DNA from: JACSRF01 sp964504445
GTDB taxonomy: Bacteria; Chloroflexota; Anaerolineae; Promineifilales; Promineifilaceae
Assembly (NCBI GenBank): GCA_964504445.1
Contig: CAZDEO010000015.1
Coordinates: 15,470 to 79,469, forward strand
Length of the DNA stretch: 64,000 nucleotides
Direction of reading: 5' to 3'
Below the pieces are notes generated by a model that was given only the letters and a program-made list of their open reading frames with translations, did no database searches and was not told the origin of the DNA. Made by a program: the position numbers and the translations under genes. Shown piece after piece: positions 56,684 to 64,000 of this stretch. Each line of letters begins with the position of its first letter. Position 1 is the first letter of the stretch.

Positions 56684-57415
56684 TTAGCTTTCTTTCTCTT
56701 GCTCAGGTGCGGGTTGTTCTGGGCAGGATAGCATGTAGCCGACGCCGGTATGGGTCACAATGTATTGCGGTTTAGCCGGATCGGGTTCTAACTTGCGGCG
56801 CAAGTAGCGAATGTAGGCGCGTAGATAATCAACGTCATCACGGTATTCTGACCCCCAAACGGCACTGAGAAGCTGGCTGTGTAACATCACTTGATTCTTG
56901 TGGAGGGCCAGTTCGCGCAGGAGGCTAAACTCCGTTTTTGTCAGGGAGACAGGTTTTTGGGCAATTGTGACACGATAGCGGGCCAGATCAATGTGTAGCG
57001 AGCCGCAGATAATTTCGGCTTCACCCGTCGCCGTCGCGGCCGCCTGTGTTCGTTTCAGCACAGCCCGGATGCGGGCCAGCAATTCCTTGGCATTAAACGG
57101 TTTGGTCACGTAATCATCAGCACCCATATCAAAGCCTTGCAATAGATCTTGCTCTTGGTCTCTAGCTGTGAGCATAATTATGGGTACGTTGGAGAACTGG
57201 CGAATGCGTTCTGCTACCTGATAGCCGTCCATATTGCCAGGAAGCATAATATCTAGAAGGATAAGATCAGGCTGTTCCAGAGCTGCTGTTTTTATGGCCG
57301 CTTGCCCATCGCTGGCAGTTACCACGGTAAACCCGGTGGCGAGAAGCAGTTCCTGGGCCAGACGCACCAGCTTTGGTTCGTCATCAACAATCAATATTTT
57401 CGGTGATATGGTCAT
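56684..57415 (-). CDS. OmpR-family response regulator (KdpE-like)
   Basis: A 243-residue two-component regulator. The receiver domain has DDE (near 11), phospho-acceptor Asp in LILLDIMLPG, and TKPFNAKEL with the conserved Lys. The C-terminal winged helix (LTKTEFSLLRELALH, VDYLRAYIRYLRRKLE) is OmpR-type. The histidine kinase is encoded 42 bases upstream. Confidence 0.95.
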   Translation of the reverse strand: MTISPKILIVDDEPKLVRLAQELLLATGFTVVTASDGQAAIKTAALEQPDLILLDIMLPGNMDGYQVAERIRQFSNVPIIMLTARDQEQDLLQGFDMGADDYVTKPFNAKELLARIRAVLKRTQAAATATGEAEIICGSLHIDLARYRVTIAQKPVSLTKTEFSLLRELALHKNQVMLHSQLLSAVWGSEYRDDVDYLRAYIRYLRRKLEPDPAKPQYIVTHTGVGYMLSCPEQPAPEQEKES

Positions 57416-57457
57416 TAGACAGTTTTTTGGCTTTTTTTATTGAGTATGGGCAACATC

Positions 57458-58243
57458 TTAATCCTCCAACGTGCTGGGACCATGACGCGGAAGAGAAAAA
57501 TGAAGCGTCGTTCCTTCGCCAACGTTACTTTCAGCCCAAATACGGCCGTTATGCGCTTCTATAATTTCCCGTGATACCGGCAGACCGAGTCCAGTTCCAG
57601 GTATGGAACGGCCGTAAGAAGAGCGACCCCGAAAATATTTATCAAACAAAGGAATCATATCCTCGGGTGAAATACCCACGCCCTGGTCAGCAATGCTAAC
57701 GACAACATCCTGTGCCCGCACGACGCCGCGGATGACGATTAATCCGCCATCCGGTGAATACTTCACTGCATTGTCGAGAATATTACGAAAAACCTGCTTA
57801 ATACGGCGCGGATCAGCATCAACTAAAGGGAAATCGGACGAAAAGTCCAGCATAAAACGATGTGCCATCGCCCGCTGCTGCATTTCATCAATCACTTCTT
57901 GCGCCAAACGTGAGAGGCGTAATGGCTGCAACTCAATTTCCAACAAACCCGCTTCAATGCGCGTTGTGTCAAGGATTTCACTGATCATCGTCTGCAGATT
58001 GTCGACCTCTTCAGCAATAAGCTGCAAAAATTGACGACGCTTCTCTTCTGGCCACGACACCTCCTCCAAAAGCATCGCCGTGACGTATCCCTTAATTGCT
58101 GCCAGCGGCGTACTCAGTTCATGGGAGACAATTGCCAGCGCTTCATTACGCAAACGCTCGCCTTCCACATCGTTTTTGATTGATTTTGGATCCATATACT
58201 CTACTTTGAATAGATTAAGGCGACGGTTTGTCAGGACAGCCAT
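57458..58243 (-). CDS. Sensor-less histidine kinase (KdpD-core-like)
   Basis: A 261-residue kinase with only HisKA and HATPase_c domains: H-box AIVSHELSTPLAA, N-box FRNILDNAVKYSPDGG, G1 DQGVGIS, G2 GTGLGLPVS. There is no transmembrane or PAS sensor, so either the sensor is a separate protein or this is a truncated gene. The given ATG overlaps the LD-carboxypeptidase stop by 13 bases; ATG 58195 is an alternative. Confidence 0.9.
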   Translation of the reverse strand: MAVLTNRRLNLFKVEYMDPKSIKNDVEGERLRNEALAIVSHELSTPLAAIKGYVTAMLLEEVSWPEEKRRQFLQLIAEEVDNLQTMISEILDTTRIEAGLLEIELQPLRLSRLAQEVIDEMQQRAMAHRFMLDFSSDFPLVDADPRRIKQVFRNILDNAVKYSPDGGLIVIRGVVRAQDVVVSIADQGVGISPEDMIPLFDKYFRGRSSYGRSIPGTGLGLPVSREIIEAHNGRIWAESNVGEGTTLHFSLPRHGPSTLED

Positions 58244-58800
58244 TTTTCCAGAACTGTCACCCGTTTATTAGTTGTATCGAGCTCTATTTGCACACCCAAG
58301 GGCAAAGTAAACATTGGATGAGTATGGCAACAGTCAAACTCAGCCAGGATTGGTAGTTTTTGGCCGTTCAGAACTTCTAGCAACAACTGATGAGGCTTGA
58401 CATTTGTTCCTTGATCATCAAACAATTCGTGTTTACCAAAGATGATGCCTGCCACTTTATCAAAGATGCCACTTACTTTCAAAAGCGAAAATGAACGCTC
58501 GACTGTTGCTGCTGTATGCAGGGAGTCTTCGATAAATAATATATCGCCTTCTCGAATATCGGGCATATACTCGCTGCCCCAGAATCCGTGAAATGTGTTG
58601 AGATTTCCGCCCATCACGCGCCCCTGGACTTTTCCACCTTCAACCGTGAGCCATTGATTGGGAAATTTTTCTTTAGCGCGGTCTTGATCTTCCCAATTGA
58701 TAAATTCCTGCGACCAAAATTCTGGCATTTTGTATGTGAAGGGAACTAAGGATGGCGTGGCGAGCATATTTTCGAACCCATGATATGTTATACTGACCAA
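58231..58800 (-). pseudogene. LD-carboxypeptidase (S66/MccF-like), 3' fragment
   Basis: About 189 residues of the C-terminal half of an S66 serine peptidase (GGNLNTFHGFWGSEYMP, IREGDILFIEDS, FDCCHTHPMFTLPLG). The N-terminal nucleophile part is missing because an IS3-family element ends exactly at 58801. It is not functional as it stands. Confidence 0.88.
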
Positions 58801-58815
58801 TGGGCTTACCTCGTT

Positions 58816-59643
58816 TTAGTGGACAGATAGTTGCGAGACTGCTGGCAAGAGCTCGTACTCAACGGGAGTGCGGTATCCCAGTTGAGAATGGAGTCTCTGG
58901 CGATTATAAAAGATTTCGATGTACTCAAACAACTCTGCCCGTGCGAGTGCTCTTGACGGATAGACAATGCCGCGCACACATTCGGCTTTCAGCGTAGCAA
59001 AGAAACTTTCAACCGGTGCGTTATCGTAGCAATTGCCACGGCGGCTCATGCTCGCTTGAACCTGATGATCGACTAGGAGCTGCTGGTAATCGTAACTAGC
59101 ATATTGACTGCCCTGATCAGAGTGATGCAGCAATCCGGGCTGTGGCCGTTGGTTTTTAAATGCCATCCGAAATGTATCCAGCACTAACTGTCGCTGTAGG
59201 GTGGGTTGCATTGACCAACCGACAATTTTGCGGGAATACATGTCCAACAACACCGCCAGATAAAGCCAGCCTTCTGCGGTGGCCAGGTAGGTGATGTCGC
59301 CCAGCCAGATTTGGTTGGGTCGGACGGCCGTAAACTGCTGATTGAGTATATTGGCCGCCACGGGGAAGCGGTGATTGGATTGCGTCGTGACCTTGTAACT
59401 CCGCTTACGGCTGGCCTGAATGCCGTGCAAGCGCATCAGCCGGGCCACTCGCTTGCGGCTGCAACGGATGCCTTCCCGACGCAGTGCCGCATAGATACGC
59501 GGGCTGCCATACACGCCTTTATTGCGCCGGTAATGCAAACGAATGAGCGCTAATAATGTTTCGTTGGCCATCTTTCGAGCACTTGGTTCCCGTTTTAGCC
59601 AGGCGTAATAGCCACTACGGGAAACCTGGAGCACCTGACACAT
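58816..59643 (-). CDS. IS3-family transposase OrfB
   Basis: A 275-residue DDE transposase with VYGSPRIYAAL, the core WLGDITYLATAEGWLYLAV, HHSDQGSQYAS and the Glu in VESFFATLKAE. The frame continues upstream to about 59700 (LRFQFIHDHRC...), where it overlaps orfA in the -1 register near GCAAAGAGCTGA, so a fused OrfAB made by -1 frameshifting is likely. Confidence 0.9.
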   Translation of the reverse strand: MCQVLQVSRSGYYAWLKREPSARKMANETLLALIRLHYRRNKGVYGSPRIYAALRREGIRCSRKRVARLMRLHGIQASRKRSYKVTTQSNHRFPVAANILNQQFTAVRPNQIWLGDITYLATAEGWLYLAVLLDMYSRKIVGWSMQPTLQRQLVLDTFRMAFKNQRPQPGLLHHSDQGSQYASYDYQQLLVDHQVQASMSRRGNCYDNAPVESFFATLKAECVRGIVYPSRALARAELFEYIEIFYNRQRLHSQLGYRTPVEYELLPAVSQLSVH

Positions 59644-59690
59644 CAGCCCGATGGGATACCGGCAGCGATGGTCATGGATGAACTGAAATC

Positions 59691-59987
59691 TCAGCTCTTT
59701 GCGCGCGCGAAGATGGCCGTCGCTTTTTTTAGGATTTCATTCTCTAACTGCGCTTCCCGCAACTCTTTGCGCAGCCGGGCCAGTTCGGCATCACGGTCTT
59801 TCATTTGGCCATGGCCGGGGAATGCCTGTTCTGGATCGTCGGCCAGTTCCTGCCGCCAGCGGAACAGGCTGCTCTTGCTGATGCCCAGTTCGCTGGCCAC
59901 TTCTGAAACCGTCCGGTCGCTCTGGTGTGAAAGCCTAACGGCCTCGAGCTTGAATTCTCGGGAATATGATTTGGTACGCTTTTTCAT
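59691..59987 (-). CDS. IS3-family transposase OrfA
   Basis: A 98-residue helix-turn-helix protein (KKRTKSYSREFKLEAVRL, EVASELGISKSSLFRWRQE) with a C-terminal coiled coil (AELARLRKELREAQLENEILKKA). GGAGAAAGC lies before ATG 59987. It ends in ATAIFARAKS, and orfB is in the -1 frame. Confidence 0.9.
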   Translation of the reverse strand: MKKRTKSYSREFKLEAVRLSHQSDRTVSEVASELGISKSSLFRWRQELADDPEQAFPGHGQMKDRDAELARLRKELREAQLENEILKKATAIFARAKS

Positions 59988-60052
59988 GAAGCTTTCTCCT
60001 GTTTTGTGGTGCAGTATCATAACTTACTGTCCACTCAAACGGGGGAAACCCA

Positions 60053-60552
60053 CTGGTCATCCGTGCCGACATGGCCCAGCCCACAATGCGGCGCGAGAAC
60101 AAATCCAGAACAACGGCCAGATACAGCCACCCTTCCAGTGTGGGAATGTAGGTGATGTCTGTGGTCCACTTTTCATTTGGTGCCGCAGCCCCGAAAGCCC
60201 TGTCTACCAGGTTGGGTGCCACAGGATGGGCTCCGTTTGCTTTGGTAGTTTGCTTGTATCGCCGTTTCTGTTTGGCGGCGATGCCGTGCTTTTTCATCAG
60301 GCGGGCCACACGGTTTTGGCTACAGCTCACTTTCTCCTTCACTTCATGGTAGATCCGAGGGCTGCCATACACACCCTTGCTGGCTTCATGTGCCGCCTGA
60401 ATTTCTTTGAGTAACGTTTCGTTAGCCATCTCCCGCGGGCTAGACGGCCGTTGGCGCCAGGCATAATAGCCGCTCGACGAGACATCCAACACCCGACACA
60501 TGAGCTTTATCCGAAAATCATGCCGATGATCTTCAATGAACTGGTATCTCAT
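60053..60552 (-). pseudogene. IS3 transposase OrfB, 5' fragment
   Basis: About 167 residues, nearly identical to the OrfB at 35033-35734 (VYGSPRIYHEV, WTTDITYIPTLEGW), ending at SARMTS where the neighbouring IS begins. The DDE core is incomplete. Confidence 0.88.
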
Positions 60553-60845
60553 GATTTTGGGTTGCTGAAGATGGCTACTGCTTTTTTTAGAATATCTCGT
60601 TCTTGTTCCGCAATGGCTAACTTCCGTTCCAGCTGCCGTATCTGTTCTTGTTCTGGTGTCAGGTGACCCCGGCCAGGAAAAGCTGCCTGGCCCTCATTTT
60701 TTAGCTGGCGCTTCCATTTGTTGAGCAAACCATGTGTAATGCCAAGTTCGCGTTCGATTTCCATGGCACTTTTACCGCTTGTTTCCCACAAGCGCACCGC
60801 TTCTTGCTTGAATTCTGCCGGATAGGTTCGTTTTTTGGTTGTCAT
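60549..60845 (-). CDS. IS3-family transposase OrfA (second copy)
   Basis: A 98-residue protein almost identical to the OrfA at 35731-36027 (KRTYPAEFKQEAVRLW, IERELGITHGLLNKWKRQ). It is intact but its orfB partner is truncated. Confidence 0.88.
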   Translation of the reverse strand: MTTKKRTYPAEFKQEAVRLWETSGKSAMEIERELGITHGLLNKWKRQLKNEGQAAFPGRGHLTPEQEQIRQLERKLAIAEQERDILKKAVAIFSNPKS

Positions 60846-60951
60846 TTGTTCCTCCGAAAAAAGTGTACTCTGCCTTTTCTTTACGTCCACTTTTTTAGGG
60901 GAAGGTCATGGTTTATATTCACGATAAAGTGTCAAAATAGTATTACTCACC

Positions 60952-61917
60952 TTATTCTGGCTGCACGTTCCGTTTTCGATAAGGAATATGCAGCAGGGCC
61001 GCCGCCTTGTGTTTGGCCTGCTGGCCACGCCGGTCATAGCGGCTGGTAGTAGTTGGGCTGGCATGACCGGCCATCTTCTGCACGGTGACAATATCAGCAC
61101 CGGCGTCTAGCAGATCACCAACAAAGGTGCGGCGAAAATCATGGGGGGAGAGGTTTTTTACACCCGCTTCTTTGGCTCGCTTGCGCAGCAGGTTATAGAC
61201 GGCCTGGTCTGTGAGACGGCCGTTGCGGTTGCGATTCCCCAAGCCCCAAAACAAGGGTCCCTCTGCTTCCCCCCGGATAGCCAGCCAGTCGGCCAGGGCC
61301 AGCGCTACATTGCCAACCGGGACGGCCCGCTGCTTGTTCCCTTTGCCTCGTACATGCAGTTCGTTCTCTTCCTTTATATAGTGGGCTAAATTAAGTGCTA
61401 CCAACTCGGCGCGGCGCAGGCCGCAGCCGTAGAGTAAGGAGATTATTGCTGCGTCGCGAATGCCCAGTGGGGTGGGGGGGCAGACGTACAACAGGCCAAC
61501 CAGCTCGCCAGCGGCCAGGGAGCGGCCGCTGGGCAAGGTTTCCCCGCGCACGCTCTCAACGCTGGCGGCTTTCTGATACTCCTCAGCCGTCATCAAGCCT
61601 AATTTCCACGCTGCTTTGAGCACACCACGCAGGGCGGACAACATCCGGTTAGCCGTGGTATGGGCATATTGTTCGGCCAAAGCGCTTTTGACAGCCTGGG
61701 TGTGCTGAAAGCGCAGCTGGTGCCAGGGCACATCCCAGCAGGTAACTCTTTCATCGCCAAGACCCAGGCGGGCAATGGTATCGAGCGCGGCTTCCATCGT
61801 ACGCCGCGAGCTGGGACTCAACCCGGCCAGATAAACGGCCGCCGGGTTTTCATCAAGCTTGTTTTTGGCTGTGGTTTGCAGGTTGCTTGGTGTGTCACTT
61901 GGGGTTAGCAAATTCAT
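60952..61917 (-). CDS. Tyrosine recombinase/integrase (XerC/D-like)
   Basis: A 321-residue recombinase with the SAM-like N-terminal core-binding domain and a complete catalytic set: Arg in YGCGLRRAEL, Lys in VRGKGNKQR, HxxR in SPHDFRRTF, His in MAGHASPTT and Tyr in TSRYDRRG. It could integrate an element or resolve dimers. A palindrome overlaps its promoter region. Confidence 0.93.
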   Translation of the reverse strand: MNLLTPSDTPSNLQTTAKNKLDENPAAVYLAGLSPSSRRTMEAALDTIARLGLGDERVTCWDVPWHQLRFQHTQAVKSALAEQYAHTTANRMLSALRGVLKAAWKLGLMTAEEYQKAASVESVRGETLPSGRSLAAGELVGLLYVCPPTPLGIRDAAIISLLYGCGLRRAELVALNLAHYIKEENELHVRGKGNKQRAVPVGNVALALADWLAIRGEAEGPLFWGLGNRNRNGRLTDQAVYNLLRKRAKEAGVKNLSPHDFRRTFVGDLLDAGADIVTVQKMAGHASPTTTSRYDRRGQQAKHKAAALLHIPYRKRNVQPE

Positions 61918-61932
61918 GCTGTTTATATCCTC

Positions 61933-61962
61933 TAGTTTTGAAAACTATTGTTTTCATAACTA
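61933..61962. promoter_or_regulatory. Palindrome upstream of integrase
   Basis: TAGTT-TT-GAAAAC-TATT-GTTTTC-AT-AACTA: 13 of 15 base pairs match. It is 16 bases before the integrase start and is a candidate operator or recombinase binding site. Confidence 0.5.
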
Positions 61963-62267
61963 GAAAATAGCAGAAATTTATCATTATGTCAAGTATCTAA
62001 TATTTATAATCGGTATCCCTTTTGATTATGAAGCATCGCTCTTGGTCTCCAGCTCAGGTAGCCTGGAATCTTCCAGAATTCCCTATGGGTGACACTTGGG
62101 GATAAATCTGCCGTCAACGCGTACCTTGGCCCATTTTTCGGATTAACTTAATTTGAAGTAATCTAATGCTGGCTCTGTTATACATAGTTTGGATTCACTT
62201 TTTTTATCGTCAAAACAGAACTTATGTGCTAATATTTTGTCATCCCCTACAAAAGGATACCGCTATC
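61963..62267. other. Non-coding region
   Basis: AT-rich at the left; no credible gene. The plus frame open from 62166 is the 5' extension of the pentapeptide gene and lacks a good start. Nothing else is seen. Confidence 0.5.
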
Positions 62268-62717
62268 ATGGCCGAGTTAACCCGTCAGGATGTTATCAAA
62301 CTTGTTTCCGCCGCCCGCCAGCCTCTCCGTTTGCGCGGCGTCGATCTCTCAGGACTTGATCTGTCCTATCTAGACTTGTCCCAAGTCGATTTCTCCTATG
62401 CCAACTTGGAAGCCGCTGATTTATCACATACCGACCTGCACCACGCCTCCTTTTTTAGTGCCAATCTCACCAAGGCTAATCTGTCTGAAGCGAATTTGCG
62501 CTATGCCGATTTAATTAGCGCCAACCTGGCCCATGCCAATCTAAGCCAGGCGGATTTAGTGCAAGCCGCCTTCTTTGAGGCAAACTTACGGGGAGCCAAC
62601 CTGGCGCAGGCACAATTTGAAGGGACTCACTTTGATGCCGTGCAAACGGATGAGGCCACCGTGTGGCCTGAAGGTTTCAACGAGAAGGACCACGATTTGT
62701 TTCAGAAAGCCAATTGA
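62268..62717 (+). CDS. Pentapeptide-repeat protein
   Basis: A 149-residue protein made of about 17 A(D/N)LXX repeats (DLSGLDLSYLDLSQVDF, ANLTKANLSEANLRYADL) after a short helical cap. Pentapeptide repeats form a right-handed beta helix; roles range from DNA mimicry to structural ones and cannot be assigned here. AAAAGGA lies before ATG 62268. It is 15 bases upstream of the ATPase gene in the same direction, so the two may be an operon. Confidence 0.9.
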   Translation: MAELTRQDVIKLVSAARQPLRLRGVDLSGLDLSYLDLSQVDFSYANLEAADLSHTDLHHASFFSANLTKANLSEANLRYADLISANLAHANLSQADLVQAAFFEANLRGANLAQAQFEGTHFDAVQTDEATVWPEGFNEKDHDLFQKAN

Positions 62718-62732
62718 TGGATCCGATGAGCT

Positions 62733-64000
62733 ATGCCAGTTCCCGATTCTCTCCTTCCTTTTGTTGGTCGTTCAAATGAGCTGATGTTGTTGAAAAGGTT
62801 CTATGATCGCGGTTGGCATCGTGGTGCCGGATTCTTGCTGCTTTACGGCCGTAAAGGGGCTGGCAAAACCCGCCTGCTGCAACAGTTTCTGCAGGAGGCG
62901 GCCATTACCGATTATTTCTTCTGGCAAGCGCCACCAGGCGATGCGGCAACACAGCTGCGGGAATTTTCTCAAGCATTGCTGAGTTATGATGTCGAGCAAA
63001 CTGGCCCCCCTTCCCCTGATTTCACCTTTTTCAGTTGGCGGGAAGCCCTGGATTATCTAGCCCAAATCACTCAGCGCAGGTCCGTGACAAAACTGTTTAT
63101 CTTGGAAGGTTTCACGGAACTTTGTCACCAATCAAGCGGCCTGAGCAGTTATTTCCAACATGCTTGGGATCACCGTCTGAAAGAAATTGCCAATCTGCGA
63201 CTTATCATCACCGGTTCCCACATCAGCACAATGATCCGTGAAGTGCTGGCCTATTCAGCCCCGCTTTATTTCCGAGCCAATGCCAATCTGTATCTCAAGC
63301 CGCTGCCTTATACGGCCGTATTGGATTCGTTCCCTGAAGGCTCAGTAGAAGAGCGGATGGCCATCTATGCAATTACGGGTGGCTTGCCTGCATATCTGAG
63401 CTACTTTGTCCGGACGCCTGACTTACCCACTGCCGTTGAGCACCTTTGTTTTGCGCCTGACAGCCCTTTTTTAGTCGATATGGAAACGTTATTTAACGAG
63501 CGACTAGAGGAACCGGCATTGTACCGCGCTATTTTAGAGGCCTTAAGCAATGGCCCGGCAACGCCTGAAGCGCTGAGCCATCGAATGGGCATGCCCTATG
63601 ACGCTTTACAGCAACCGTTGTGTTTGCTGCGACTGTTGAAATTGATAGAAGACCATCGTTCGGTTCACGAGCCCATCGCCAGCCTACGCTTTCACCATGC
63701 ATTGGCCGAGCCTTCTCTGCACTTCTACTACCAACATTTAAAGCCAGTATTGAACCAACCTTCTGCCCGAGAAACGGCCGTTACGGCTTCTGCCAGTCTC
63801 CATGAAGCTTTGGGACAAGCACCCTTTAGGCATATGTGCCAGGAATGGGTCTGGGCCGCAGCGATCACGAAACAGCTTGACATCCTGCCCCAGAAAGTGG
63901 GCGCTTATTGGGACAACCAAACGGAGACGCCTGAGTTCCCTATTGCCTATCTATTACCCACAAGTTGGGATTGCTCTTTAACAAGATACCAAGTAGCAGC
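62733..64000 (+). CDS. Archaeal-type AAA ATPase (ATPase_2/DUF234-like), 3' end outside window
   Basis: At least 422 residues, open to the window end. It begins FVGRSNELMLLKRFY, then Walker A GRKGAGKTRLL, Walker B-like KLFILEGF, sensor LRLIITGS, and a winged-helix region (ILEALSNGPATPEALSHRMG) as in the ATPase_2 (PF01637) family. Members are poorly characterised and often occur in toxin-like or mobile settings. The linkage with the pentapeptide-repeat gene is the only context. Confidence 0.88.
   Translation, partial: MPVPDSLLPFVGRSNELMLLKRFYDRGWHRGAGFLLLYGRKGAGKTRLLQQFLQEAAITDYFFWQAPPGDAATQLREFSQALLSYDVEQTGPPSPDFTFFSWREALDYLAQITQRRSVTKLFILEGFTELCHQSSGLSSYFQHAWDHRLKEIANLRLIITGSHISTMIREVLAYSAPLYFRANANLYLKPLPYTAVLDSFPEGSVEERMAIYAITGGLPAYLSYFVRTPDLPTAVEHLCFAPDSPFLVDMETLFNERLEEPALYRAILEALSNGPATPEALSHRMGMPYDALQQPLCLLRLLKLIEDHRSVHEPIASLRFHHALAEPSLHFYYQHLKPVLNQPSARETAVTASASLHEALGQAPFRHMCQEWVWAAAITKQLDILPQKVGAYWDNQTETPEFPIAYLLPTSWDCSLTRYQVA

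Larger units (their letters stand above)
58801..60052 (-). mobile_element. IS3-family insertion sequence (second type), intact
   Basis: A 1.25-kb element bounded by 26-base imperfect inverted repeats (TGGGCTTACCTCGTTTTAGT at the left; TGGGTTTCCCCCGTTTGAGT complemented at the right; both then GGACAG). It contains orfA and orfB. It has S66 peptidase sequence on the left and a different IS3 element on the right, so it joins two unrelated truncated sequences; no target duplication is seen, consistent with a flanking deletion. Confidence 0.9.
60053..60908 (-). mobile_element. Truncated second copy of the 32-36 kb IS3 element
   Basis: The right end (complement of TGACCTTCCCCTAAAAAAGT at 60908) and both frames match the element at 32267-36090. 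Its left part is lost where the other IS3 element enters. Confidence 0.88.

Noticed and set aside
1..64000. CRISPR arrays, tRNA and rRNA genes, replication origin
   Set aside because: No regularly spaced direct repeats, tRNA-like T-arm/anticodon patterns, rRNA blocks or DnaA-box clusters were noticed on reading.

Overview
The window looks like a chromosomal segment of a free-living bacterium, most probably a member of the Chloroflexota (Anaerolineae/Ardenticatenia-like). This is an inference from gene content: many single-helix and lipoprotein extracytoplasmic thiol proteins, C39-peptidase/TPR proteins, FecR/DUF5666 surface proteins and a NasA-type molybdoenzyme with Rieske and ferredoxin partners. 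No rRNA, tRNA or CRISPR array was found. The palindrome ACGGCCGT is scattered through almost all native genes, about 70 copies by eye where one or two are expected, and acts as a genome signature in the style of cyanobacterial HIP1.

Region 1 (1-32.2 kb) is a metal and thiol-redox island. It starts with a PCYCGC lipoprotein, a DUF1573 lipoprotein, a cupredoxin, a TlpA-like protein, a double-DsbA protein, an L,D-transpeptidase and a DUF3105 protein. A flavin reductase, an esterase, two paralogous C39-peptidase/TPR proteins and a class B penicillin-binding protein follow. The centre, 14.3-16.6 kb, holds three genes each broken by one in-frame TGA exactly where the family has a redox cysteine: a redoxin (U-P-A-C), a CcdA-like membrane protein (G-U-T-G-P) and a GDCCVxC protein. 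Each TGA is followed by a hairpin at the distance expected of a bacterial SECIS. I read these as a selenoprotein thiol relay, two of them translationally coupled behind a MerR-type promoter. Next come a copper block (CopA ATPase, a CsoR-CopZ fusion, a TlpA protein, a CcdA whose helices appear circularly permuted), an FtsX-type ABC exporter whose ATPase carries a YHS metal domain, a methyltransferase, a rhodanese lipoprotein, a multicopper oxidase, a methionine-rich PepSY protein and two SHOCT proteins.

Region 2 (32.2-39.5 kb) is a nest of mobile DNA: a Tn3-type transposon (truncated TnpA, divergent resolvase) hit by an IS3-family element, whose transposase gene is itself split by a two-gene serine-recombinase element.

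Region 3 (39.5-51.3 kb) has an ECF sigma factor overlapping a FecR/DUF5666/DUF3060 protein, a zinc exporter (CDF) with an SmtB/CzrA-type repressor and a perfect 12-2-12 operator, and a molybdoenzyme cluster (membrane cytochrome-like protein, cupin, NasA-like catalytic subunit, four-cluster ferredoxin, Rieske protein, small membrane protein, SLAC1/TehA-type transporter).

Region 4 (51.3-64 kb) is patchy: an IS256-type element, a GreA-like protein, diaminopropionate ammonia-lyase, small and degraded genes, a two-component system, an LD-carboxypeptidase fragment cut by an IS3-family element that in turn cuts a second copy of the region 2 IS, a tyrosine recombinase, a pentapeptide-repeat protein and an archaeal-type AAA ATPase running off the end.
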